Below are positions 34,398 to 42,784 of a stretch of DNA of 64,000 nucleotides, one piece after another. The position numbers were made by a program, and so were the translations under genes. The first letter of the stretch is position 1. Each line of letters starts with the position of its first letter. Source of the stretch: Billgrantia montanilacus. Lineage in GTDB: Bacteria; Pseudomonadota; Gammaproteobacteria; Pseudomonadales; Halomonadaceae. The stretch covers positions 230,277-294,276 of the forward strand of contig NZ_QPII01000005.1 of assembly GCF_003336675.1 (NCBI RefSeq), read 5' to 3'. The notes under the pieces are model-generated. The model ran no database searches. It saw only the letters and a list, made by a program, of their open reading frames with translations, and was not told where the DNA came from.

Positions 34398-34522
34398 GTC
34401 GCCGGATCACGCCGCGGCCATTCCGCGGACAAGCGGCTACCCTTGAGATAATGCGAGCGCCGAAGCGCCGGTGGGCGGTCGCGTCCCTCGCCGAAATACA
34501 AAAACGATAGTGAGGCCGTATC

Positions 34523-35929
34523 ATGAGCCATCGTCCCCTGTTACTGCTGCACGGCTGGAACGACGAAAGTAAATCATTCGAGAGGCTGGTTGGGCACCTG
34601 CGCAAACGGCTGGGGGCAGGGCGCATTCAGCGCATTGCCATCGGTGATTACCTCTCCAAGGACGATGCCCTGCGCTTCGATGATTTGCAGGCGGCCCTGG
34701 ATCGTGCCTGGACGCTGCAGGGGCTGCCGCGCGATGCTGCCAGCGTTGACCTCATCGTACACTCTACGGGTGGCTTGGTGATTCGCGACTGGCTGGTGCG
34801 CCACTTCGCTCCCGATGCCGCGCCGGTCAAGCATCTGGTGATGCTCGCGCCGGCCAACTTCGGCTCGCCGCTGGCCCACATGGGCCGTTCGATGCTGGGG
34901 CGTATCACCAATGGCTTCTTCAGCCGCCAGGCGGGGCAGGCGGTGTTGGAGACCGGGGCCAATATCCTGCGCGGCCTGGAGCTGGCCAGCCCCTTCAACT
35001 GGGCATTGGCCATGCAGGATCGTTTCGCTGAGGGCGAGGGCATGTATGCCCCCGGTCGGATCCTGTGCACCGTGCTGTGCGGCAATACCGGCTACGGCGG
35101 GATCCGCTCATTGGCCAACGAGGAGGGCGGCGACGGCACCGTCCGGCTGGCCACGGCGAACCTCAATTGCGGCCATATGCAAATCGCCTTCCGCGAAAAG
35201 GAGCGCGACAGTGGCCGAGTCACCGTGCCTGAGGTGGTCGACTACCGGCCGTCCAGCGGACGCAGTGCCTTTCGGATTCTCGATGGCCTGGATCACTCGG
35301 CGATCAAGCTCGACGCCGCCGAAAGCCGACTGAGCGGTGGTCAGAAGGAGGCACTGGCGCTGATCGAGCGAGGCCTGACCATCGACGACGATGCGTTCGA
35401 CGACTTCTGTAACGAATGCGATGCGGCCAACCAGCAGCTGACCCGCCAGCCGGGGGATAGGCGTGGCAAACCGGGCTTCCAGAATACCGTGGTACGCGTG
35501 CGCGACCAGTTCGACGCGCCGGTGGGGGACTACCTGATCGAGTTCTACGACCCCCGCCGTTCGGATGGTGGTTCACTGGCACGCACCATTCACGAGTCGG
35601 CGATTCGCAAGGTGCATAGCTACCGGGCCGACACCTCGCTGCGTAGCCTGTACATCGATACCACTCGATTGTGTGACGCAGTGGGGCGTGCCGACACCCG
35701 GCTTGGCATGTCGATCACCGCCGAGCCGATGCTGGATGAGGACGAGCATAATGCCCGTTACACCCCGGTGGGGTTTCGCACCCTGGCCGACGAGGACATC
35801 GAGGATCTCTGCCTGGACGTCGACCAACTGAGAGCACTTTTCCAGCCTCATCGCACTCTGCTGGTGGATATCTGCCTACACCGTTCCCAGGCCGACAACG
35901 TGTTCCGACTGAACGATCCGCAAGACTGA
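34523..35929 (+). CDS. Lipase-like alpha/beta hydrolase
   Basis: 468 residues. The oxyanion strand LLLLHGWNDE at residues 6-15 and the nucleophile elbow VHSTGG with Ser81 identify a lipase/esterase fold (the family also shows LAPANFGSPLAHMGRS, as in PGAP1-like and LipA-type lipases). The last 150 residues add a beta-rich domain (TVVRVRDQFDAPVGDYLIEFYDP) of unknown role. No signal peptide is seen. It is convergent with the patatin lipoprotein (12-base gap) and opens the lipid cluster; release of fatty acids from lipids is a reasonable inference. Confidence 0.82.
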   Translation: MSHRPLLLLHGWNDESKSFERLVGHLRKRLGAGRIQRIAIGDYLSKDDALRFDDLQAALDRAWTLQGLPRDAASVDLIVHSTGGLVIRDWLVRHFAPDAAPVKHLVMLAPANFGSPLAHMGRSMLGRITNGFFSRQAGQAVLETGANILRGLELASPFNWALAMQDRFAEGEGMYAPGRILCTVLCGNTGYGGIRSLANEEGGDGTVRLATANLNCGHMQIAFREKERDSGRVTVPEVVDYRPSSGRSAFRILDGLDHSAIKLDAAESRLSGGQKEALALIERGLTIDDDAFDDFCNECDAANQQLTRQPGDRRGKPGFQNTVVRVRDQFDAPVGDYLIEFYDPRRSDGGSLARTIHESAIRKVHSYRADTSLRSLYIDTTRLCDAVGRADTRLGMSITAEPMLDEDEHNARYTPVGFRTLADEDIEDLCLDVDQLRALFQPHRTLLVDICLHRSQADNVFRLNDPQD

Positions 35930-35941
35930 CTGGCTGGGGCT

Positions 35942-37354
35942 TCAATGGCTACAGAGGCGCCCGCCTGAGCCCTCGCGCTGGCCCACCAGCTGCTGGAAGC
36001 AGGGCGACTGCTCCAGCAGCTCGGCGCCGATTTGGCGCAGCGCATCCACCTCCTCGCTGGGTAGCCGGAAGCGGGTGGGAATGCGCTGGAAGCGCTCCCG
36101 CTCGGCGTCGTCCTGCAACTGATCGAAGCCAACGTAGATGTAGTAGAGATCGATCTGGTGCATCCCGGTACCGGCCTCCAGAGAGAGACGCTGGGCATCC
36201 TCGCGGTCGCGCAGGGTCTCCCTGAGCAGTTCGACCGTATCGAAGGAATAGTTGGCCAGGGGCGTGGTGGCGATGGTGTTGATCACCCGCTTGGGGCCGG
36301 GAGAGCGGGGCGAGGTGTCGAAGTCTGCCGCCAGGTCTTCCGACTTGGCGTCCACCACGATCACCACCAGCTTGTCGACGATTTCCCGGTTCATCTTGTT
36401 CAGCACGCTCCACTCCACCTCTTGCAGGGTGGGTGCACGCAGAGCGTCGAGGGCCGGGCGCAGGCCGATATTGTCGGAGACGCCGCCGTCGAGCAGATGC
36501 ACGTGGTCTCGCTCGGGCTCCTGGTAGCGCTGCCAGTGGCGCGCACGATAGTAGCGGCGGGGGTTGGTATTCAGGCCCTCCAGGGCATTGGCCACCCAGG
36601 GCGGCTCCTGGTAGCCGCAGCGTCCGGGGTAGCTGTTGAGCGTCAACGGCGTGAAGGCGATGGGAAAGTTCGACGAGGCCGCCACGGCGCGTGACAGCGG
36701 GATACTGTCGAGATCGACGCACATGGGGTCCAACTGGGACTGCACGAAGGTGAACTGGGACCCCTTGTCCATGTCGGTGGCATTGATCAGCAGGAAGGGC
36801 TTGCGGCCGTCATCCGCCAGGTCGGCGAAGCTGGCCTGGTCGAAGAGCCGCTCCTGGTAGACCTCCTCGGCGAGTTCGATGCGCCCGAAGGTAGGCGAGG
36901 CCAGCCTGGCCCAGTTGTAGGGGTTGAGCAGCCGTCGCTTCAGGTCCGACTCGACGTCCCGATAGAGGAAGTCGCGCTGAAACCGGCCTCCCTCCTCGAA
37001 GATGGCGTCACGGTGCAGCCCGTAGTAGGCCGCGGTAAAACTGCCGCCGGATACCGACGAGATGACATCCACCTCGTCCAGCAGGTTGCGCGGCTCCCCG
37101 TCCATCTCGACCCAGCTGTCACGCAGCGTTTCCAGCACGCCGTAGGCGAGGGCAGCGGCCCGTGTGCCCCCGCCGGAGAAGCTGAGGATCACGAACAGCT
37201 CCTCGCTGTTTTCCGCGCCCTCGAGGTTGGCATAGCGGTAGCCGCTGCCGGTATCGACACGTTCCAGGGGTTGGGCCTCGGGGAAGGAGGCGCAGCCGGC
37301 CAGCACCGTCAGCGACACCAGCAGGCCGATCGACCGCTTGGCAACGGGGCTCAC
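35942..37354 (-). CDS. Patatin-like phospholipase, lipoprotein
   Basis: 470 residues from GTG 37354, which overlaps the stop of the preceding gene. A lipoprotein signal with lipobox LAGC (Cys21) anchors it in the envelope. The patatin fold shows SFSGGGTRAAA (oxyanion, 61-63), SSVSGGS with nucleophile Ser102, and the catalytic Asp in LLDGGVSDNIG. The longer upstream frame lacks a lipoprotein signal and overlaps the small gene, so I reject it. Patatins release fatty acids from phospholipids. As last gene of the left arm it could supply substrate to the oxygenases. Confidence 0.9.
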   Translation of the reverse strand: MSPVAKRSIGLLVSLTVLAGCASFPEAQPLERVDTGSGYRYANLEGAENSEELFVILSFSGGGTRAAALAYGVLETLRDSWVEMDGEPRNLLDEVDVISSVSGGSFTAAYYGLHRDAIFEEGGRFQRDFLYRDVESDLKRRLLNPYNWARLASPTFGRIELAEEVYQERLFDQASFADLADDGRKPFLLINATDMDKGSQFTFVQSQLDPMCVDLDSIPLSRAVAASSNFPIAFTPLTLNSYPGRCGYQEPPWVANALEGLNTNPRRYYRARHWQRYQEPERDHVHLLDGGVSDNIGLRPALDALRAPTLQEVEWSVLNKMNREIVDKLVVIVVDAKSEDLAADFDTSPRSPGPKRVINTIATTPLANYSFDTVELLRETLRDREDAQRLSLEAGTGMHQIDLYYIYVGFDQLQDDAERERFQRIPTRFRLPSEEVDALRQIGAELLEQSPCFQQLVGQREGSGGRLCSH

Positions 37355-37578
37355 CGACTCGGCTCCTTGAGGGTGAACTCGACGACCAAGGGCGCCGAGG
37401 GTAGGGTCTCGACGATCTCCACTCGCTGGCACTCGGGCTCGAAGTCCGGCGGTGGGGCCAGCGTCACCGTATACCAGCCGGCATCGACCTGGCACACCGA
37501 CTGGGTCCAGGCGGCGGGCTCGCCGTCGATCCAGACCTCGCGGCGCTGGGGGAAGACCACCTTCAGATACTCGGCCAT
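37351..37578 (-). CDS. Small beta-rich protein (PEGA-like) of the lipid cluster
   Basis: 75 residues, AGGAG upstream. The sequence (YLKVVFPQRREVWIDGEPAAW...AGWYTVTL...PLVVEFTLKE) suggests a short beta sandwich reminiscent of PEGA domains. It starts 10 bases downstream of the cytochrome gene and overlaps the patatin start, so it is an operon member. No signal peptide; the role is unknown. Confidence 0.65.
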   Translation of the reverse strand: MAEYLKVVFPQRREVWIDGEPAAWTQSVCQVDAGWYTVTLAPPPDFEPECQRVEIVETLPSAPLVVEFTLKEPSR

Positions 37579-37588
37579 GGCATAACTC

Positions 37589-39058
37589 CTATAGCGTCTT
37601 GAGGTATTCGATCAGCGCCGCCTTGTCATCGTCGTCGAGCTGGGTACCGAACGCGGCGCCCTCATGCCCCTGATTGCCGTTGCCCGGCTCGGCGGTGTCA
37701 TACAGGAAGCCTTGGCGTTCGGCGGCCTCGCCGTCATGGATGAAACCCAGGCGCTCGGGGTGGTAGACGTCATAGCCGCGGTAGAAGCGCCTGGGGCGCT
37801 GATCGGCAGGCTGGAGCAGGTCTTCCAGGGTGGGGACCGAGCCGTTGTGCAGGTAGGGTGCACGCAGCCAGATGCCGGTGAGCGGCTTGGCCACATAGCC
37901 GTCGGTCTTGACGAAGGCGTTGAAGTCCCAGGGGTATTCCTCGGCGTAGGCGTTGTAGCGCTCGGCGGCCTCGGCGGTCCACATCTCGAGGCGGTGGGGG
38001 TCGGTGCCGACCTCCGGCTGGGGTATCACAGTGCCGGTTCGAGCGCCCTCCAGGCCGTGGCAGCCGGCGCAGGTCTGCTGGAACACCGCTTCGCCCTCTG
38101 TGGCCAGGCCGGGGTCGAGATCGTCCAGGAAGGGGTAGGGCGGCGGACGCTTGGTCAGCAGGTACGCTTCCAGGTTGGCGAGGTCGTCCACGGGCAGCGA
38201 ATCCGGGCGTGCACCGTCACCGATGGCGCCGCTCAGCACCACCTCGGTCAAGGAGTCGTTGAGGCCGTCCCAGTGCAGGGCGAAGCCCTCCTGCTCGTCC
38301 ATCGCCCACAGCGGCATGATGTCGGAGTTGCCGATGGTGTCGTCCTCGGCGGGGTCTAGTGCCAGCAGGTCTGGGTGAAACTTGACCGGGTTGAAGGGGT
38401 CGATGCGCCCCGGCCCCCAGCGCGGGCGCTCGTCGGTCCAGGTGAAGCGGGTGGCTTGTTCCTGAAGTCCGTCTCGGGTTCGCGGAATGATCAGGAAACG
38501 GTAGAGCAGGCGGTCGAGCCAGGAGAGGTCGGTCTCCGCCTCGATGGCCGGCAGCAGGGCGGCGGCGGTGAAGTCCGGGTCATTGGCGGCATTCCCCAGG
38601 AAGGTCAGGTAGGCCTGGGGATCGAAGGTCTGGTGGGGGCCGGTAGGCACGATCTGGCGTTCGGCGTCTTCAGCGATGCGGTAGCTGGCGGTGTGGCAGG
38701 CCGCGCAGTTGATGGCGATACGCGGGAAGCCGATGGTCTTCCTGGAGAAACCGGTCGGGGTCGCCTCGCCCTCCTCCCAGAGCATGCCCAGGGCGGCGTA
38801 GCCGCCTTCCCCGGGCAGGTGCTGAGGGAAGACATCTGGCAGCACGCGCCAGATCCAGTAGGGAATGCCCTCTTCCTGCTCGGCGCCGATGGAGCCGTAG
38901 AGATAATAAGCCTCGACGCTGTCGAACCGCTGTGGCTCCTCGCGGAACAGCTGGTACCAGCCAACGACGGCAATTGCCCCGCCGGCTATCAGCAGCAGGA
39001 TCAGCCATACCCACCAGCGCCGCGAGGTCCTTGAAGTATCTCGGTGACTGGATGCCAT
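37589..39058 (-). CDS. Membrane-anchored di-heme c-type cytochrome (RoxA / oleate-dioxygenase-like)
   Basis: 489 residues from ATG 39058 with AGGAG upstream. A membrane anchor lies at about 15-35 (WWVWLILLLIAGGAIAVVGW). Two heme-c sites are CAACH (118-122) and CAGCH (330-334). RWGPGRIDPFNPVKF, LHWDGLN and WLRAPYLHNGSVPTLEDLL fit the family that includes the rubber oxygenase RoxA and the P. aeruginosa oleate 10S-dioxygenase/diol synthase. Activity here is inferred: it could be an oxygenase or an electron carrier. It is paralogous to the gene at 44144. Confidence 0.82.
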   Translation of the reverse strand: MASSHRDTSRTSRRWWVWLILLLIAGGAIAVVGWYQLFREEPQRFDSVEAYYLYGSIGAEQEEGIPYWIWRVLPDVFPQHLPGEGGYAALGMLWEEGEATPTGFSRKTIGFPRIAINCAACHTASYRIAEDAERQIVPTGPHQTFDPQAYLTFLGNAANDPDFTAAALLPAIEAETDLSWLDRLLYRFLIIPRTRDGLQEQATRFTWTDERPRWGPGRIDPFNPVKFHPDLLALDPAEDDTIGNSDIMPLWAMDEQEGFALHWDGLNDSLTEVVLSGAIGDGARPDSLPVDDLANLEAYLLTKRPPPYPFLDDLDPGLATEGEAVFQQTCAGCHGLEGARTGTVIPQPEVGTDPHRLEMWTAEAAERYNAYAEEYPWDFNAFVKTDGYVAKPLTGIWLRAPYLHNGSVPTLEDLLQPADQRPRRFYRGYDVYHPERLGFIHDGEAAERQGFLYDTAEPGNGNQGHEGAAFGTQLDDDDKAALIEYLKTL

Positions 39059-39079
39059 GGCTGTCTCTCCTCGAGTTTG

Positions 39080-39301
39080 GGAAACACTGCACAAATGCCT
39101 ACGCGAGCGAATCGCTGCGTTGCGCGGTGCCGAAGCGTCGGACCGGCGGATCCTCACCTATACCCCATAGGCTCCGGTTGACTCGCAGCCTTCGGCTTCT
39201 CGCCCCTTCGGGGCCAGCCTACGGCTGTTTGTCGCTTCGCTCGGTTCTGTGCTCCGGGCGCCTTGCGCTTCATCTCGCTCGTCGATTTGTTCAGCGCTTC
39301 C
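39080..39301. mobile_element. MITE-like element, family B (222 bp)
   Basis: Terminal inverted repeats GGAAACACTGCACAAAT and GGAAGCGCTGAACAAAT (14 of 17) are flanked by TTTG on both sides, a 4-bp target duplication. No coding capacity. It separates the small membrane-protein gene from the cytochrome gene of the left arm, so it may uncouple or alter their expression. Confidence 0.8.
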
Positions 39302-39305
39302 TTTG

Positions 39306-39680
39306 TTATGCCGTTTTTTCGGCGCGGCAAAGCAGCAGCAGGATGCCCTGGGTCACGCCGAAGAAAAGATCGATCAGGGCGAACAGTGGAAACTGCGGAT
39401 GGAGCAAGGTAAAGAACACCACCCCGGCGAAACGTGCCAGGACGGTCAGCACGGCGATGGCCCGGAAGTGAAAGGGATCGAACGCCGCCGGCAGATAGAA
39501 CAGGCTGAGCAAAATCAGCAGCCAGGCGGCGAAGGCGGGCCACACTGTCTCGACAACGGGGTCTCCCCCGACCAGGCTGATCACCGCGTTGGGGACAAAT
39601 ACCGCAGGCAGGGCGAAGAGGAGGTTGGCCATCACGCCCAGCAGTACCATGGCACGAAATCCCGCTGCGTAGCTGGCCAT
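39306..39680 (-). CDS. Small integral membrane protein, paralog of 45767
   Basis: 124 residues with four hydrophobic segments (about 8-28, 48-66, 72-90, 98-118). It aligns along its length with the protein at 45767: both have GVxxNLLxxLxxxxxP near the start, LFYLPAAFDPFHFRA versus LLYLPAALAPLHNRL, and an FGVTQGILL versus FAVLQGVTF ending. Each is next to a di-heme cytochrome, implying a shared role such as quinone interaction or membrane anchoring. Family unassigned. Confidence 0.75.
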   Translation of the reverse strand: MASYAAGFRAMVLLGVMANLLFALPAVFVPNAVISLVGGDPVVETVWPAFAAWLLILLSLFYLPAAFDPFHFRAIAVLTVLARFAGVVFFTLLHPQFPLFALIDLFFGVTQGILLLLCRAEKTA

Positions 39681-39808
39681 CCCCCGACGCCCCCCTGCTC
39701 GTAAAATGCGCCTCTGGTCCCTTTCTGGTGGTAAGTCAAACCCTGTGCTAGAGATTAGTAGTCAAGTTCGGTGAGGTCACGTAAGACTTGTGTAACTGAG
39801 ATCTCTAG

Positions 39809-39968
39809 GAGTCTGTCGGATTTGACCGATCGTCACGAGAGATTTGGATTTCGAGACAAGTTTATCGATCTGATGAGGCGAATAGCCCGCTATTTAACGA
39901 ACCAGATCGAATGAAATTGGCCGAAAGACCGGATCTCGCAGTAGATCAGCGTTAAGTCCGACAGGCTC
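39809..39968. mobile_element. MITE-like element, family C (160 bp)
   Basis: Ends GAGTCTGTCGGATTTGA and, inverted, GAGCCTGTCGGACTTAA (14 of 17) are flanked on both sides by CTAG, a 4-bp target duplication typical of IS5-type transposition. No ORF. It occupies the space between the two divergent arms of the lipid cluster, where their promoters must lie. Confidence 0.85.
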
Positions 39969-40050
39969 CTAGGCCTTGGGGAGTTTGAGGTTGCCGGTCG
40001 ACACCCATTCGTTGCGTTGGCAGCAGCGGTATTGGTCAGGGGGGAGTCCC

Positions 40051-41862
40051 ATGTTTGGTCAACGGGGTGGTAGCGGTCTGCTCGGTCGCGCCTTTCGGCG
40101 TATCAATCGGCGCCGTCAGTGGTATCGATTTCCCTTCCCCATCGCCGTTCTCAATCTCGTCGCTCTGCGCCGCAACCTGCGCTGGCATAACCTCTACTCT
40201 ACCGAACGGGAGCGTCCGCAGGATCCCGAGCGGGAAAACATCGACGTGCACCAGTTCCGCACCGCCGACGGCAGCTACAACGACCTGGCGGAACCCGCCA
40301 TGGGCAAGGCGTATACCCGCTTCGGGCGCAACGTGCCGCCTGCCGAGACCTTCGGCGAGACCGGCGAGAGACTGATGACACCGAGTCCCCGGGTGATCAG
40401 TCGTCGCTTGATGACGCGAGATCCCTTCGTGCCGGCGACCACTCTCAACGTCCTGGTCCCCGCCTGGCTGCAGTTCATGGTCCACGACTGGTTCAGCCAT
40501 GGCAGCAACGACACCGAGGCCGAGCGCTACGAGGTGCCCCTGGACGAGGACGATGACTGGCCCTGGGAGCGCATGACGGTGCTGCGCAGCCGCCGCGACA
40601 GCACCCGCTCGGCCGCCGATGAGGGGCATCCCGACACCTTCCTCAATACCGAGACCCAGTGGTGGGATGCGTCCCAGATCTACGGCAGCAGCCTGCGCCG
40701 GCAGCGCCTGGTGCGCACCGACCCCGACAGCGGTGAACTGCTGGCCGACGGCAAGCTCTACCTCAAGCCCGATGGCCACCTGCCGCAGGATGAGCATGGC
40801 ATCGAGCTGGCCGGTACCAACGGCAACTGGTGGGTGGGGCTGTCGCTGATGCACACCCTGTTCGCCATGGAGCACAATGCCATCGTCGACCGCCTGCGCA
40901 TCGAGCATCCCGACCGCGACGGCGAGTGGCTGTTCCAGAAGGCCCGGCTGGTCAATGCGGCGCTGATCGCCAAGATCCATACCGCCGAGTGGACCCCGGC
41001 GCTGCTCGATACCCCGGAGCTGCGGCTCGGCATGCGCGCCAATTGGTGGGGCGTGCTCGACGAGCACTTCTACCGCAGCCGGGGGCGTGTCAGCGACAGC
41101 GAACTGTTCAGCGGCATCGTCGGCTCGCCGGTGGATCACCATGCCGCACCCTACGCCATCACCGAGGAGTTCAGCGCCGTCTATCGCATGCACCCGCTGA
41201 TTCCCGACGATTTCAGCTTCCGGCGTCTGGACGACGACACCCTGATCAAGGAGTGCGGCCTCACCGAGGTGGCCGGCTCTCTGACCCAGGCGCTCTATGA
41301 AGAGATGCCGCTCAGCGATGCGCTCTACTCGCTGGGCACCAGCCACCCCGGCGCCCTGGTGCTGCACAATTTTCCGAGGCACCTGCAGCAGCACGAGAAG
41401 CAGGCGCCCCATCATCGAATGATCGACCTGGCCACGGTGGATGTGCTTCGCGACCGCGAACGCGGGGTGCCGCGCTACTGCCGCTTCCGCCGCTTGATCG
41501 ACATGTCGGCCCCCGCGAGCTTTGCCGAGCTGACCGACAATCCCGAGTGGCAGCGCGAACTGGAGGCGGTCTATGGCGACGTGGAGGAGGTCGACCTGCT
41601 GATCGGTTGCCTGGCCGAGACCCCGCCACCCGGCTTCGCCTTCAGCGATACCGCCTTCCGGATCTTCATTCTGATGGCCTCGCGACGCCTCAAGAGTGAC
41701 CGCTTCTTCACCGATGACTACACCCCCGAGGTCTACACCCAAGCGGGCATGGAGTGGATCGACAACAACGGCATGAAGTCGGTCATCGGACGTCACTTCC
41801 CCGAACTGGCGCCGCGGCTGGAAGGTGTGCGCAATGCCTTCTTCCCGTGGAACCGCGGATAG
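40051..41862 (+). CDS. Alpha-dioxygenase / cyclooxygenase-superfamily heme protein
   Basis: 603 residues from ATG 40051 (GGGGAG upstream), close to plant alpha-DOX length. WLQFMVHDWFSHG holds the distal His145. EEFSAVYRMHPLIPD holds Tyr378 and proximal His381, the Tyr-x-x-His spacing of cyclooxygenases and fatty-acid alpha-dioxygenases, where the tyrosyl radical abstracts hydrogen from the fatty acid. WWDASQIYGSS and the late FFTDDYTPEVYTQAG are also typical. No signal peptide. I infer a fatty-acid dioxygenase. It leads an operon with an orphan, an OYE and a di-heme cytochrome. A simple peroxidase role is the alternative. Confidence 0.87.
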   Translation: MFGQRGGSGLLGRAFRRINRRRQWYRFPFPIAVLNLVALRRNLRWHNLYSTERERPQDPERENIDVHQFRTADGSYNDLAEPAMGKAYTRFGRNVPPAETFGETGERLMTPSPRVISRRLMTRDPFVPATTLNVLVPAWLQFMVHDWFSHGSNDTEAERYEVPLDEDDDWPWERMTVLRSRRDSTRSAADEGHPDTFLNTETQWWDASQIYGSSLRRQRLVRTDPDSGELLADGKLYLKPDGHLPQDEHGIELAGTNGNWWVGLSLMHTLFAMEHNAIVDRLRIEHPDRDGEWLFQKARLVNAALIAKIHTAEWTPALLDTPELRLGMRANWWGVLDEHFYRSRGRVSDSELFSGIVGSPVDHHAAPYAITEEFSAVYRMHPLIPDDFSFRRLDDDTLIKECGLTEVAGSLTQALYEEMPLSDALYSLGTSHPGALVLHNFPRHLQQHEKQAPHHRMIDLATVDVLRDRERGVPRYCRFRRLIDMSAPASFAELTDNPEWQRELEAVYGDVEEVDLLIGCLAETPPPGFAFSDTAFRIFILMASRRLKSDRFFTDDYTPEVYTQAGMEWIDNNGMKSVIGRHFPELAPRLEGVRNAFFPWNRG

Positions 41863-41875
41863 CGTGGGAGGCAGC

Positions 41876-42784
41876 ATGGCTAGACGCCTGCACATCCCCG
41901 GGCTGATCAGCGTTCTGGAGGTCACCGATCCCGGTGAGATTCGTCTGCTCGACGGCGACTCACGCCTCGACCGTTCCCTGGCACCCAGTGGCGGCTTTAT
42001 CAACCGCCTGCGCCTGGCGCGCCTGCGCGGTGCTTTCGTCTTCGATGGTAAGCCGCTGCCGGCCCTGCTGGGCCGCGAGGCCGAGGGGCGTGAGTCGCGC
42101 CACGCCGAGCTGGGGCGGCGCCTGGACGAGGGCGCCGGGGCAGCGACCTGGCGCCAGGACCCGGCCTTCAAGACCCTGGTGGAGGGGGTCGCCGGCCAGG
42201 CCGATGTCGAGGCGCTGGGCCCCGCCGCCCAAGGGCTGCTGGGGCGGCGGTTCCACGACGATTACCGGGCCGACGAGGCGATCTTTGCGGCGGCCCGTCG
42301 GCTCAATGACTATCCGCGCACCCAGGCGTTACGTGCCCTTCTCCAGCGCCTAAGCGGCCAACTCCGCCGCGACCGCCAGCTGCTGCATGACAGCGCCCGG
42401 GGGGATGCCATGACCCTGCATGCCACCAGCGTGGCGGTGCATAACCTGGTGGGGGCGCTGGAGGCGATGCGCGCCCTGGCCGGCACGCCAGGCGCCACGT
42501 CGCTGCCCCAGGCGGCGGTGCTGGCACGCTGCCTCAGCGTGCCGGAAACGCTGCTGCGCCAGGTGCTGGCGCCGCTCTCGACACCGTGTTCCCCGCATCG
42601 CCTGGTGCCCGGCGATCTGGTACTGCTGCGACTCGCCGAGGGTGTTCGGCGCAGCGGCGACCGGGAGTTGGCCTTTATGAGCGATAGCTGGGCGCGCTGT
42701 CCGGCCCAGCGTTTCATCCTGGCGCTGCTGGCCGATATCTGGGAGCGGGCCGTGGCATCCCGGTCAGGGGAGGGCGGACGATGA
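41876..42784 (+). CDS. Orphan protein in the dioxygenase operon
   Basis: 302 residues from ATG 41876 with GGGAGG upstream. It starts 13 bases after the dioxygenase and ends in a 4-base overlap with the OYE gene, so the three are translationally linked. It is mostly helical, Arg/Ala/Leu-rich, without signal peptide, membrane segment or known motif. There are few cysteines and no heme or flavin site. A role as partner or acceptor of the oxygenated product is possible but unproven. No family recognised. Confidence 0.65.
   Translation: MARRLHIPGLISVLEVTDPGEIRLLDGDSRLDRSLAPSGGFINRLRLARLRGAFVFDGKPLPALLGREAEGRESRHAELGRRLDEGAGAATWRQDPAFKTLVEGVAGQADVEALGPAAQGLLGRRFHDDYRADEAIFAAARRLNDYPRTQALRALLQRLSGQLRRDRQLLHDSARGDAMTLHATSVAVHNLVGALEAMRALAGTPGATSLPQAAVLARCLSVPETLLRQVLAPLSTPCSPHRLVPGDLVLLRLAEGVRRSGDRELAFMSDSWARCPAQRFILALLADIWERAVASRSGEGGR

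Noticed and set aside
39080..39301. Considering the element as a protein-coding region
   Set aside because: Frames through it are explained by inverted-repeat structure; target duplications and terminal repeats show a MITE.
40036..42171. 711-codon minus-strand frame opposite the dioxygenase and orphan genes
   Set aside because: It runs antisense across two genes, is His/Gln/Val-rich as expected for a reverse frame, and shows no domain.
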